From assembly GCF_012489685.1 (NCBI RefSeq), contig NC_080042.1, forward strand, positions 93,894,576 through 93,958,575: DNA of 64,000 nucleotides. The letters are read 5' to 3'. Source of the stretch: Lotus japonicus (lineage: Eukaryota; Streptophyta; Magnoliopsida; Fabales; Fabaceae). Below the pieces are notes generated by a model. The model did no database searches. It was given only the letters and a program-made list of their open reading frames with translations, and was not told the DNA's origin. Positions 41,695-55,785 of this stretch are shown piece after piece (the first letter of the stretch is position 1; each line of letters starts with the position of its first letter). The position numbers and the translations under genes are program-made.

Positions 41695-43849
41695 TCTTCT
41701 CCGGCGACGGTGACGGCGGAGATAATGGCAGAACAACACAACAACACTCTCAGTGAGTGAGTGAGTATGTTTTTGTTTTTGTTTTTGTTTTGGTTTTTGT
41801 TTGTGTTTGATTTCTCACTCTCTCTCTCACTCTCTCACTCTCTCTCTGTAATCTGATAATTGCTGATAATCTCTCTCTTGTATCTATCTAATGGAGGGAG
41901 GGTAAGAGCGGTAGATTTGTGAGATCCACTACTACTAGACTAGTACTACTAGTACTACCTACATGGATGATGGATGGATAATCGTCAACAACAGCAAAAG
42001 CCTACAAAACAGCCTCTGAGGTTTTTCTTCTATTTATTTCAAATGAATATAATCACCTATTTGTGGAAAATTTCTAGACTCTTCTCACATTCATAAGTAA
42101 AATTTCAAATTGAAGGGTTTTTTAATTCACAAGAAATTAAGCTTTCATAATAATAAAAAATGAGAAAAGGTTTTAAAATATATAACAAGAATTTAAGTTT
42201 TTTTGGTTACAACAAAAACAAGTTGAAAAAATTATGAATTTGGCCAGAATTTTAAGGCGAATTCTGTTTTTTCACATTGTGCCAAAAAAATATTACTTTT
42301 TCGTATCTCAAAAATTACTTTCTGTTTCACATTATCATTTGTTGATGATTTAAATGTATTAGTTGTTGATAATTTAGCCGCTTATTTTATCATTACACAT
42401 ATCATTTTCTTTTATATTATCAATGATTGTAGGCTGATTGCTTGCATTTATAAACAGAAAACTTAATTTTATTAAACGAATGAATTATTATAAGTTAATG
42501 ACAATATCTTAATTTATATAGGGTTTATTCAATTTGAAATGTTTTGATATACTGATACATAAGAAAGTTTTAAAGTTGTGCAAAATTATATGATAATATA
42601 AAATATGAAATATTGATTACTTTTGTGTATCTCCTTCTTACAACCCTCCCACTGATCCCTCAAAATCTTTATTGTTTTCGATCTTCTGTATGTCGTATTC
42701 ACATGTCGATATTGTCTTATTGACATCGTACATCCCTAGACTTGCAGTTCCCGGTGTCCTCAGAGGCCTCGACAGCTCCACCAAACACAATCTCAACATT
42801 CTCAATCTTGCCCTCGTCGTCCACGCTATAATCGTCCTACTCATCGTTATGGTCACTTATGTTCTCGTTGTTGAGTTTGTGAGTGTGTAATGGCGATGCT
42901 TTAACTTCTATATGTTGAATCCTCGAGAATAATAGCATTGCAACCATAGATTTTGGCAGTGCCTTCTACGGTGGCGAAGGCGTTGAGACACTTGGGGTTC
43001 GTTTCGTGGCCAATAGATAATTGTATTTATTTAGCTTTTCATCACATTCGCTGTTTTGCATATTTTTATTGCATTAAATACAACAACACATTTACAACAC
43101 AATTTTTGTTTCCGTTAAAAGCCGCCACAAATTTGATTTCTTACATATTTTGTCTTCAAGTTTTCATGTGGATTTCATATTGTCATATGACAAGTATCCA
43201 AGTCTCGAATGATGTCTTACTTCACAGAGTCTAACGATCACGATCCAGTTTTACCCATGTAAAAAAGACAAGCTTAATTTTGTATTTGTGTCATACACCT
43301 ATTTTCCATAATTTTATGCTTCAAATAATATATTATGATTATTTCAAGAACTCAAAAATATGGACCATATATGCCTCTCATTATAAAAACCCATATCATT
43401 CATGTTTTATATGTAGTTATTCATTTCTTTCAAAAACAAATATGTAGTTATTCATTTTGAAATTTCAAATATATAACTACCAAATAGGTTATGGTCACTT
43501 CAAGAACATATCCTTTTTAGAAGCTTAAAAAATCCCAACAGTTATTAACAATATGTGTCCCATTAAATATGCACATACCATTCAAGTTCTATACAGTGAC
43601 CATGTTAAATGAGAGTGGAGGAAAAAGTTTGACCATCTCATTCTACCATTAATAATTAAGATTAAAATACAAAATGATATGCTATTTCAAGTATGGATTT
43701 AAGCAGTCATAACCATCAAATATTTGTCAACCTTTGACCAAAATTTATTCTCACACTCTAATAAGTGTCAATTTTATGTATTTTGTTAAATATCATTTTA
43801 GACTCTATACTTCCTTTATACATCACTTTAACCATAAATTGAGTAGTTT
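41695..43849. other. CCCH gene promoter and intergenic DNA
   Basis: Next to the CCCH start lie a (TTTTTG)n tract (about 41769-41803) and a (CT)n tract (about 41817-41847). Near 42640-43010 is a GC-richer patch with open frames on both strands (72 codons each). The + frame has a hydrophobic C-terminal stretch like a membrane helix, but I recognise no family. The rest is AT-rich with no supported feature. Confidence 0.45.
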
Positions 43850-44640
43850 AGTAAATATTGATGTTTATGTTATATTTTATGTTAATTTCATTTATAATCC
43901 CTATTTTTAATGTGGGAATGAAGCCTAAAGGAAGCAAGAGTATCCAAGCCATAAAGATGAAAAAAAGTGCAAGGAAACCCACCATGGAAGAAGAGGCCTC
44001 GCCTAAGTGAGATATTACTAGATTAAGCAAGTTAGGGAAGTTTCGATGGAAGTTGAATGATGAAATCTCACTTGAACAGGCTTAAGCGATCAAAGGTCAG
44101 AGAAGACATGAAGTTTTAGCTTCAAGGGTTGCTTAAGCGAACAAGAGGCATAGAGGAAAGAAAACCTTGGCTTATAACCTTGCTCAAGCGAAGTACCTTC
44201 CATAAGTGAACCACGACTACTGTTTTTTTGTGTGCTAGTGTACTTCCTTAGGCAAGGTAATGCTCGCTTAAGCAAGCAAGGACTATTAATGTTAAAAGAA
44301 GGGCTTGATTAAATGAGCTTGAGCAAGAGTAAGGCAGCCAAGATTCCTTTAAATAGTCAGAAACTTGACAAAGGTTGAATTTATTGATCTTTTGGCACAT
44401 CTTTAAGAGATGAAACAAAGGAGAACCAGAGAAATCATCTTAAGAGAAATCCTCTAAAGAATGAGAAAGAAGTAAAAAATGTTCCAAAAGACAACACAAA
44501 GTTGTTCTTAGGTTTTTCTTTTATCCGTTGCAATCTCCCATAAAAATGAAGAGCTTATTCTTCTCTTGTTGTAGTTGGAGTTTATTTTCCTAGTTAAAAC
44601 TTAAAAGGGTTTAATTGCGTACTCGGAGCTTAAAGACAAG
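43850..44640. mobile_element. Probable LTR-retrotransposon remnant
   Basis: The stretch repeats words such as CTTAAGCGA, CTCAAGCGAA and GCTTAAGCAAG many times, typical of the LTRs of several legume gypsy elements. It also has an LTR-like U3/R/U5 composition. Neither termini nor a duplication could be found, and no coding frame remains. The boundaries given are approximate. Confidence 0.4.
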
Positions 44641-44724
44641 AATCTTTGTTGATTTTTCTTAGTGTATCTCCCCATTGTTGCTCCAAACTTTCGTGTATTC
44701 ACTTCAAAATCTGTATTTTTTTTA

Positions 44725-44868
44725 CTCCCTCCGTCCCTTATAATAACTCACATTTTCATCTTATTAAACATTTCATTAAGTCATTTTGTTTTCTCTATTG
44801 CTTTTACTTATTTTCTATCCACCTATTTTCCCATTGTAAGGAGAGTCAAGCACAACAAACGGAGTCAT
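44725..44868 (+). mobile_element. Stowaway-type MITE, left end clear
   Basis: CTCCCTCCGTCCCTTATAAT, directly after TA, is the hallmark terminus of Stowaway (Tc1/mariner-type) MITEs. The right inverted end is not clean; ACAAACGGAGT near 44857 may be its decayed form. Confidence 0.6.
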
Positions 44869-45402
44869 TGCTCATCTGTGCAATTAAAGGCATGTGTCAG
44901 ATGAGGCTACGAACAAAACGACAAAAATTTCCCAATTCCACCGAACTGAAAGGTTGGTGTTACGTACTGGTTTAACTCTATTGCGCCTTTACACGCAACA
45001 AATAACCGAGAGGTGATTGACCATGTAAAGGAAAAAAAGATGCAAGAAAAAGAAACACTCAGCCCCACTACACATGCAACACAAACAAGATGCAATCCAA
45101 ATGACATCCTACTTTCCTCAATATAATGCCATTACATGTAAAAAAAGCTCGAATAGAACACATTACTGCAACGCAATACTAGTCTGTTAGTTAAACATCA
45201 TACACCATAATAAACTAAGCTAAGAGTCAATACCATTCAACAGAGGATGTATTAGACAAGAATCCTCAGCAACCAAGGTGTGTTTTGCCTGAAGGGGGAG
45301 CACAAGTATTGGAAAAAATTTCCACTTCTTGACCAATAGAAAACAAACTGCTCATTTAAGAGTTCACACAACGGCACAATCAGGTTACCAATACACACCA
45401 CA
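44869..45402 (-). other. 3' flank of the Y14 gene
   Basis: Downstream DNA of the Y14 gene, probably including its 3' UTR from about 45,150. No other feature was seen. Confidence 0.45.
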
Positions 45403-47636
45403 TCAATATCTCCTGCGAGGGCTCCTGGAGCGCCGATCACGAGTTGGCCTGAAAAATGTCAAGGTTCCAAACACTCTAGTGTTAAACTCTGAAAAATCTT
45501 AATGATAAGTCACAGAATTTTTTACTAAATCGCTAACTTGCAAAAGGTCGAAGTTCTGACCAGTTTTAAAATAGATATTTAAGTTCATAACAGGGTGTCT
45601 ATTAAAGGGGAAGAAGCATGGCATTTAGCATCTGCTTAACACAACTGAAAGGGGAAAGCTTAAAATTGGAATGCAAATCATTTTACAGCCATGTGCAGAT
45701 GTACTGTCCAGGAAAATACATTTTCATATTGAAATCCATTTACCAAGGAGAAAACTATGCAACATCCATTTTAAATTCTGATGAACCTGAGCAACAAAGG
45801 AGTAGCATATGTTTTACAAACTTTAAAGGAGCTAGTTCGTGTTGGCTAACTTAAATTCTACAATGGGAAAATAGTAATACAGTAGTACAGTACCAACCCA
45901 GATAGAGAAACAAAACTCAAACCAACATCAAATGAAACTTTACCAATGACTGATGCTGCAATACAACACAAACTACCCTGATGCTTAAAGAAACATACCT
46001 AGCATTCTTTCTTCTGATTGACTCATTAATAGGCCCACTGCTGAAAGCCCAGTCGACATAAATGTTTTGGGTAAGAAGCTCAGATCCATTCAAATTCTCT
46101 ATGGCATTTTTAGCTTCCTCAGCACGTTCATATTCAATCAGTGCATAACCCTAAAATCAAAATACTCGTCAGTACAGAAACCAAATCTTCAATTCAAGTG
46201 ATCGAGTTGCTAAGAGAAAAATAAGTAGAACAGAGTTACAGGTTAATAAGAAAGCAAATTTTCCATTCCCGAAACTGATATTAAAACATCAAACAATGCC
46301 GGGTGTATAAAGAAGCACAGGTGACAGAAAATTCACTTAGATGGAAATAACTGTGTTCACAAATAGCCTATTAAGAGATACTTACCTTCTGTCAACAAAA
46401 CAAGATGACTGAAAGAAGGGACAGAGGCACACAAGATGACAAGAGTATTCATTATTCCAAACAAAAACGAAAAAAGAAATTACAAGAATTGTGTCTTTCT
46501 TACTTCACATCCTTAAAACATCGAGACAACATTGATTTATACTTACAGCGCCCAAAAAAAATGTATTAGTGTGACGTCAGATCCTTGTCTATCGATGAGA
46601 AACAAATTAACAACCATTTGGTCCCTTAAAGTATCAGTTTGGAGCGAACAACTAAGCATGAAATGAAAAGAAATCCATGCCAAATTGCCAAGAGTCAAGA
46701 CATGCAAAATTAAGCCAATTTGAAGTGAAATTACCATATCAAAAGTCAAATCATCGAATGGATCACAGGATCTGCTAAACAGACCTTAACACTATAATGC
46801 CAGCTATATACACATAAAAGGTGAGTACCATGTAGGTCAAATAATCCCATTTACCAGGTTAAACCCATATGCTTTTTGTCAAGTTGTAAAACTAGTAAAT
46901 ACAACAGGTGCTATTTGGAAAAAGAGTGTAACGAATCGAAGGCAAAATATAATTGCCCGCATTACATTGATATCAGTCCCTTCTAAGTTAAGTCCAACCT
47001 AAAAACATTCTTATGATCAAATTATCAATTAAAGACGCGACACCATTGGAAGTTAGTTAATTCCATTCACAACTGAAGAAATAACAACAAATCAGTTCCA
47101 AATAGAATGAAAGAGCATTAGAATCACTTACTTTGACGAAACCAGTGCGACGATCGAGATTCAAATGCAGGTTCTTAATCTCCCCGTATTCACCAAAGGC
47201 GTTTTGCAAATCATCCTCTTGCGCTTCCTCGTGAACTCCAGTGACCAGAATAATCCACCCTTCAATGGCTGCAACAAAATTGAAAGAACAAAATTGTAAA
47301 ACAAAAAAACGAAACCCTAATCGGAAAATTGGGAATTGGGGAAAATGGGGGAAACTAACATCTCTGAGGGCCAGGACCACCCTCGGTGGTGAGAGAGTCG
47401 AAATCAGAGCCGGAGAGGCGGTTGTTGCGGTTGGTGTCAGTCTCCTGGCGGAAACCACGGCCCTTGGTCTTTTTAGGGGCGGAGAGGGAGGGAGCAGCGC
47501 CGGAAGTGATGGCGGATTTGAGCTTGGGGTGAGGCGGAGAAGCGTCGGCGTCAGGAGCGCCGTCCTCGTCCATGAGGTCATCGTCCTCCGGTTCGAAATC
47601 AAGAGCTTCTCCCTCGGCGGCGCCTCCTCCTTGCAT
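45403..47636 (-). CDS. Y14: RNA-binding protein 8A / Y14, exon junction complex core
   Basis: Y14 pairs with Mago and, with eIF4A-III, forms the core of the exon junction complex that marks spliced mRNA for export, localisation and nonsense-mediated decay. Four exons, 47636-47360, 47268-47132, 46150-45999 and 45448-45403, give 203 aa; the Arabidopsis protein is about 202. An acidic N-terminus ([20 protein letters not shown]) is followed by a single RRM at about 95-173. Its RNP2 is IILVTGV, its RNP1 region is GFVKGYALIEY, and it contains the family-typical [17 protein letters not shown]. The C-terminus is an Arg/Ser tail ([10 protein letters not shown]), the region phosphorylated in orthologues. 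Exon 2 ends inside RNP1, as expected for the family. Confidence 0.95.
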
Positions 47637-47883
47637 CGCTGAAACACAGAGACTGGGTTTAGGTTTTGGTGGAATGTTAATGGCAAATGAGACTCAACTG
47701 AAGGGAAGCTACTTGTTCGTTGTGATTTATCACTTTGTAGATGTGAATTTTGCGAATTACTTTGCTCCTGGGGTTTATTAGGGCAAATGATATTTTTTTA
47801 CAACAATTGTTTTTTTAAATTTATCTAAACAAAATTGACATAAGATAAGAGTTAGTATTATTTAAATAATTACCTTTAATGGA
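47637..47883 (-). promoter_or_regulatory. 5' flank of the Y14 gene
   Basis: A 0.25-kb flank between the Y14 start and the solo LTR. No core element was assigned. The LTR insertion leaves only about 250 bp of unique DNA next to the start. Confidence 0.4.
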
Positions 47884-47888
47884 GATCT

Positions 47889-50800
47889 TGTAAGACCCAA
47901 AATTTTAGAATTAAATAGATAAATGATTTCCAGCTCACGCATAGGATTCTGTGTAAGCGTGAAAGGAACTTGACTCGTGTTTAATGTTTGGATTAATATT
48001 AAGAAGAGGAAAGTTCAGGAAATGACTAAGAATAGTAACATAGTCGTTATAGGCTACGGCACGAGTTTCATTCATTTCTGCCTTAGGGCAAAACCGTTAG
48101 TAAACGACTAATTTGCACTTAAAGACACGATGGGAAACTAATTCCAAAAATCTTCAGAGAAATGTTAGAACTTCTCTTAATCCTTCCATAATAAGCGTTT
48201 CGATACGAAACCCTGGAATTTACGAACACTCATTTCCGATACCGGGAGGTTTGCCGAAACTGAATCCCTGGTTTTTCTAGAGCTATTAAATTAACCTACG
48301 ATGAAGACTTTTTCTATTCGGAGCTTCAAACGAAGATTCCACACGCGTACGCCCACTCTAATCGACGTTCCAAATCTTTCTTCAGAAGGAAGTTTCTGCA
48401 TCCGAGGTCAAAATCAAAAAGTGCATAAAGTGCATTTTAAGCCGGTAAACATTAAAAAACAAGCCTCGAAAACCAAAAATCATACTGATATTTCTTTGAA
48501 GAATTAGAAGATTCAGCGGGAAGAATATCGTGTCTAAAATACGTTGGAATCAGTAGGAAAAATCGGAATCGCGAAATAATCATTTTCTCACGTTTTCAAT
48601 TTCCTATAAATAGGACTTCAAAAAATGAAAAAAAAAATCAAAAAAAAAATCACACAACACACACACGGCCGTGAGCTTCTTGGAGGAAAGGAAGAGATTT
48701 GATTTTTTCCGGTTCTTGCCTGATCGTCGCTCTGTTCGTTGCTACGCGTAGGCCTCAAGGTACTGATGTTATTTCTTTCTTCTGATCTTAAATTTTGTCG
48801 CTTTTCTCTATGTCTTTCTGTGCTCAAAGTTTTGAGCTTTTTGTAAAACTGTCCAAATAACTTGATTTTAGTGTCTAAACTTATTCCCTGCGTGCCCCTG
48901 AGCATGTTTAGCGGATTACATTTTGCCGAATGTCGCCGAAATGCCGCCGGAATTCATTTCTGTAGGAAATACCCATTTTTGGCTAAAGTTCCGTCCTTTG
49001 GGCTTAAAACTCTCGACTGAGCTTAGCGTTAGTAGGATTAGTCGTCATAATCGTCGTTGGTGTCGACCCATCTAATTTGTTTTTCGAAATTTCAGTTTTG
49101 AATTTCTGAGCTAAAAATATTGACCAAAATACCCCTGCGACAGTTTTCGACCCGATAATTTTTCTGAGAGTTTCCCTGGCCTAGATATCGCCTAGGAATA
49201 CCTAGGAATCGATTTAGACCGAAGAAAAAGTTCGGAAACCCTATTTTACATAGTGGCCGAAACCTATTGCTTAGGGTACCGTGTCCAAAAATAATTTTTG
49301 AGTCTCTATGACCTGAGCCATTGCGTAGCTCTTTTGATTGTCGAAATTTTGGCGCTGGTTTCATGTCATTCCGAGTTCTGTAGCTCGAGTTATGCTCGTT
49401 TTAGCGAACGAAGTTCCGTTGTCAATTCGTGCCTTAAGAGGAACTCTGAAGCTTTAAAAGCTTTCTTTCCGGTTTCGATTAGCGTTATTAGATAGTGTTA
49501 CTTCTAGTAGGGCTTGTGTTGATGATTGTGTTTCCTTGTTCTAGGTTCACAACTTCCATGCCCAACTTCTACTCACGAAGGTAAGGGTAACTCGGTTTTA
49601 GAGTGTCTTTGAGTATTGCCTGCTTTTATCGCACTGCCTGCGTTTGAGATGAAGATGTTTATATTGATTGGCATTGGATTATGATTATTATGCTTGCAAT
49701 GTTGTATGCTTGCTTATATTGACTGTTTCTGAGGCTTGTGCCAAATGTTTTCTGAAGGCTTCGGCCGAGTAAACTTATTGAGACGTGTGTCTCCGTCTTC
49801 TGAGAGGCTACGGCCGTTTACTGGTTTCTGTCATTGAACTGAGTTGGTATGCAATTAAATTGAGTTATGTTTGTTGATAATATGAATAACATGTGGTTAC
49901 TCCGAATTAATCATTGGTTTAGGGATTGTTGTTGTTAACTAACTTGGCATATAGGCTTTGGTCCTTAAGTGGCGATGAGGTGGGTGTGGTCCCACGTGAT
50001 TGTCCCGTCTTTCGAGGCGTTATAAAGTGGCAATGAGGTGGGTGTGGTCCCGCGGGATTGTCCCATCTTTCGAGATGTTCTAAAGTGGCGATGAGGTGGG
50101 TGTGGTCCCACGGGATTGTCCCATCTTTCGAGATGTTCTAAAGTGGCGATGAGGTGGGTGTGGTCCCACGCGATTGTCCCGTCCGGAGTGGCGTTAAGTG
50201 GCAATGAGGTGGGTGTGGTCCCGCGTGATTGTCCCGTCTTGAGAGACGTTGCTGATCGATCCATTTTGGTAGCAGCATATAGTTGCATTATAGGGAACTA
50301 ACACCTGACCCTATGTTGTTGGATTTTAGTTATTGGTTTATTGATATCTGAATTGATATTATACTGTTGAAGTTTTTGATATTTGAATTGATGTTATATG
50401 TTAGGTTGTCGATATCCGAATTGATGTTATATGATTAGGTTGTTGATATATGAGTTTAGTTATGTTGCTGGTTTATTTACCATGATAGGTAGTTAAATTT
50501 GAATAGCATGATTTTCTTTTTCATACATGATAATTGTATGGAGTTAACCCTTTTCTATTTGCTATTTGTTGTTTGGGCGCTTAACGCTATTAGGCGATGG
50601 TGAGCCTTCCGCTGAAGCTTAGCTGTTCGAGTCGGAGACCGTGATCGTGTGCGGTCGAGTAGAGGTGGATGAAGCAGTTGCTTCTCCCTTTTTGGTGGAC
50701 TATGTTTGAGTTTCTTTTTCCTTATGAAAACTCTGTTGTTTAAACCTTATTTCGCCACTGTTAAAGTGTGCGTACTTATTTTGGAAACTTGTTCATGATG

Positions 50801-50987
50801 ATGTAAGACACTATTATTATTATGTCGGGAACGGGTTGTTGAATAAAGTCTATGTTATATATTCAATTATGTTCAGTTGTTTCGAAAAGGGAAGAAATAT
50901 ATTGTGTTTTCTTAGGATTACGAAATAGTCCTTAGATTTTGTTAGGTAACTAATGTGACTCCTCAGTTGAGAAACCGGGGTGTTACA
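47889..50987. mobile_element. Solo LTR, about 3.1 kb, gypsy-type
   Basis: Begins TGTAAGACCCAAAATTTTAG and ends GGGGTGTTACA, with TGTAA/TTACA termini. It is flanked by GATCT at 47884-47888 and 50988-50992. There is no internal domain or second LTR, so it is the usual product of recombination between two LTRs. It contains a pentameric 58-bp array and no coding frame of note. The size and termini fit large plant Ty3/gypsy LTRs; the lineage was not determined. Confidence 0.88.
49967..50253. repeat. 58-bp tandem array, five units, inside the solo LTR
   Basis: Units start at 49967, 50025, 50083, 50141 and 50196, opening AAGTGGC(G/A)ATGAGGTGGG and continuing with TGTGGTCCC and GATTGTCCC. The first three spacings are exactly 58 bp and the last is 55. 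Confidence 0.95.
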
Positions 50988-50992
50988 GATCT

Positions 50993-51180
50993 CATGTTCG
51001 AGTCTTGTAGATAGATAAAAAAAAAATCCGTTAGGAGAGTTAGTTATATTGTGATGTAGATGTTTTCGACTCAAATATGATTAAAAGTGAAGGATGATGC
51101 CTGCAATCATCAAAAAAAGGGTGTCTTTGAAGAATCGATGGTGACTCTAAGGTGACGATTTAGGAAGATAATGAAATTTG
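50993..51180. other. Short flank between solo LTR and MITE
   Basis: Unique AT-rich DNA with no feature. Confidence 0.4.
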
Positions 51181-51183
51181 TAA

Positions 51184-51529
51184 GAGCAACTCCATCCTGG
51201 TTCCTTAATCCAATGGGAGCACCTAAGGAACAAATCTTACGAGATACCCAGTGGAAGGTGATGATATGACATGAGTGATTGCTTAAAAATATGATTCGTC
51301 CTTAGCTCATGAGCTATGGATTATGGGATTAAAATAAAAAACTATTTTTTTAGGTGTATGAATTAAATATATGAGGTATTACAAGACCTAACCGAAAGTA
51401 AAATAAGGCACCATTACTATAGCAGATGTGTATCGGTTACATATGAGTGAGTGCCTTATATTTTATGTGACATTTTGGGCTCATACAAATAGTGATAAGG
51501 TACCTTAGTACCAAGCATTGGAGATGCTC
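51184..51529. mobile_element. Tourist-like MITE (PIF/Harbinger type), TSD TAA
   Basis: GAGCAACTCCA at the left and TGGAGATGCTC at the right form 11-bp inverted ends with one mismatch. TAA flanks both (51181-51183 and 51530-51532). The 346-bp core is non-coding. Confidence 0.8.
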
Positions 51530-51532
51530 TAA

Positions 51533-52228
51533 GACACCTTCTCTTATTACATGTCATCATAAGACCTCTTATCATTTTGGCACCGTTATGCATTGTATTT
51601 GGGAGGCTTGCAACCATGCTTTTTCAGAGGCAGTGAGGTGGTCGATATCACATATGATGAAGAGGGTTGAATCGCAAAAGCTTGTGTTTGCCACGACCAT
51701 ACGAGGGAGCTATCAAGGTAAATTTTGATGCATTGGTTTCGAGTTATGGTTTAGCTGGTTTTGGGTGTATTGCTAGAGACCATTTTGGAGTTGTGCTACT
51801 CGCAACCTCTTGTGCTCTTGTTGTCTATGTGGTTTTTACTGTGGTTGCAGGAACATAGAACATAGGCTTGTCGTTAGCTTTGGATCTCTGTTTCCGCAAT
51901 GTCATTTTGGAAACTGATTGTTTACAATTGTATGAGTTTTGAGTGAGTGCTTCTCTTGGTCTTGGTTCTTCTTATCTTGGCTCAATTGTTTGTGATTGTC
52001 AAGGTCTATCCTCTTGTTTTGACTTTGTTGATTTTTCTTTCATTCGTATAAATGACAATACCGCCCATGATTTTATTGTTAAGGGGGTTCATCCACAATT
52101 TGATATTTAATTGGATTGAAGAGGTTTCTCCCTCTCCTTCGCCGTAGTTCTTTGATTGATCATGATATATTAGCCTCATTACCTATTGTTTTTTTTAATA
52201 ATGCAATTTTCTATAAAAAAAAAAAGAA
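51533..52228 (+). pseudogene. LINE 3' remnant with RNase H-like domain and poly(A)
   Basis: One frame (about 51667-51858) reads KVNFDALVSSYGLAGFGCIA and RDHFGVV, the start of the plant RVT_3/RNase H-like domain, with the catalytic Asp in NFDA. It is interrupted, and similarity resumes in another frame with LALDLCFRNVILETDC near 51865-51935. Frameshifts and stops make it non-functional. The unit ends in an A-run at about 52214-52226, the poly(A) tail expected of a LINE. It starts right after the Tourist-like MITE; a target-site duplication was not found. Confidence 0.7.
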
Positions 52229-52629
52229 CATTCTGATGTTACTTTCGTCTATTTTATTTACCTTTTTTTTGTTGAAAAGTCTATTTTATTTACCTTGTCA
52301 CTCCATTTCATTTGTCAAAAGTCAAAACTCAAAAGGGGTAATTAATATATAGGCAATATAAGTAATTTTTTAGCACCAACTGGGCCTTATATTGCAATAA
52401 ATGTTAATTTAAAAACTAATGGGTGTGTATTACAGAAAAAGAAAAAAATAATATTTTAATGTGTAGAAAGTTTATCTTGGATATCCAATCTAATCCATCA
52501 TCATCTCCGTATTCTCATCATCACAGTGCAGAGGTTTCGTCTCAAACAACGTTCTGGTTCTGTTGTGCTCATACACACTCAACTCACTCACTGTAACACT
52601 GTTCTCTGTTCTTCTCTTTGAAAACGAGT
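52229..52629 (+). promoter_or_regulatory. Promoter and 5' UTR region of HEMC
   Basis: AT-rich to about 52,480, then a more balanced leader. No core element was assigned with confidence. Confidence 0.4.
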
Positions 52630-55178
<2,549 letters not shown>

Positions 55179-55785
55179 CAACAGTTTAAAATGCTAGTGT
55201 TTATGGAAGTTTCTTGGTCTGTTTTTAGGTCATTGTCTCCCACGTTAATCCCTCTCCCAAGTTAATCCAATTTTTTTACCTGTTGTAACTTTGAAGTAGA
55301 TTAATGTTGAGATGAGATTGAGAAAGTGGACCTCTCATTAGGGTCAAAGTGTTGTATTTTAGAGATTGGAATGCCATTTTTTTTTGTAACTTGTATAATT
55401 TCCACTATAGTCAACTCTGAAGAGTTCATGCTAGTTTCATTGCCTCATTACTATTGCACTGGAAACATACTTTTGGATATGGTTGAAACTTGAATTGAAC
55501 TCATACTATGACAAAATGTACAAGAAATGAAGAAATGAATGAATTTCCATCAGTATCTTGCAAAAAGTTAGCAACAAAGAACCTCGATGACCACTACCAT
55601 AATATACAATCGCTTCAAAACAGTTAATCATCCATGGTACAAATATGGGCACTTGCCATTAGAAACTCCTGAGTTTTATTTTCATTTATCATTTTATATT
55701 GGATTCACTTTTAGTAGACAAGTTACACAGCAGAAAGTATGCCAAAGAAGTAGAGTTTAATATTCGAGAACACTAAAAATTGCTC
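55179..55785. other. Convergent 3' flanks of HEMC and the kinase gene
   Basis: About 0.6 kb shared by the two converging 3' UTRs. No other feature was seen. Confidence 0.5.

Noticed and set aside
41695..41739. Upstream in-frame ATG of the CCCH gene
   Set aside because: It would add a 15-residue Arg-rich start not seen in the family; MGSFEAT matches family N-termini.
49967..50253. CRISPR-like repeat array
   Set aside because: The units are contiguous without unique spacers and lie inside a plant LTR.
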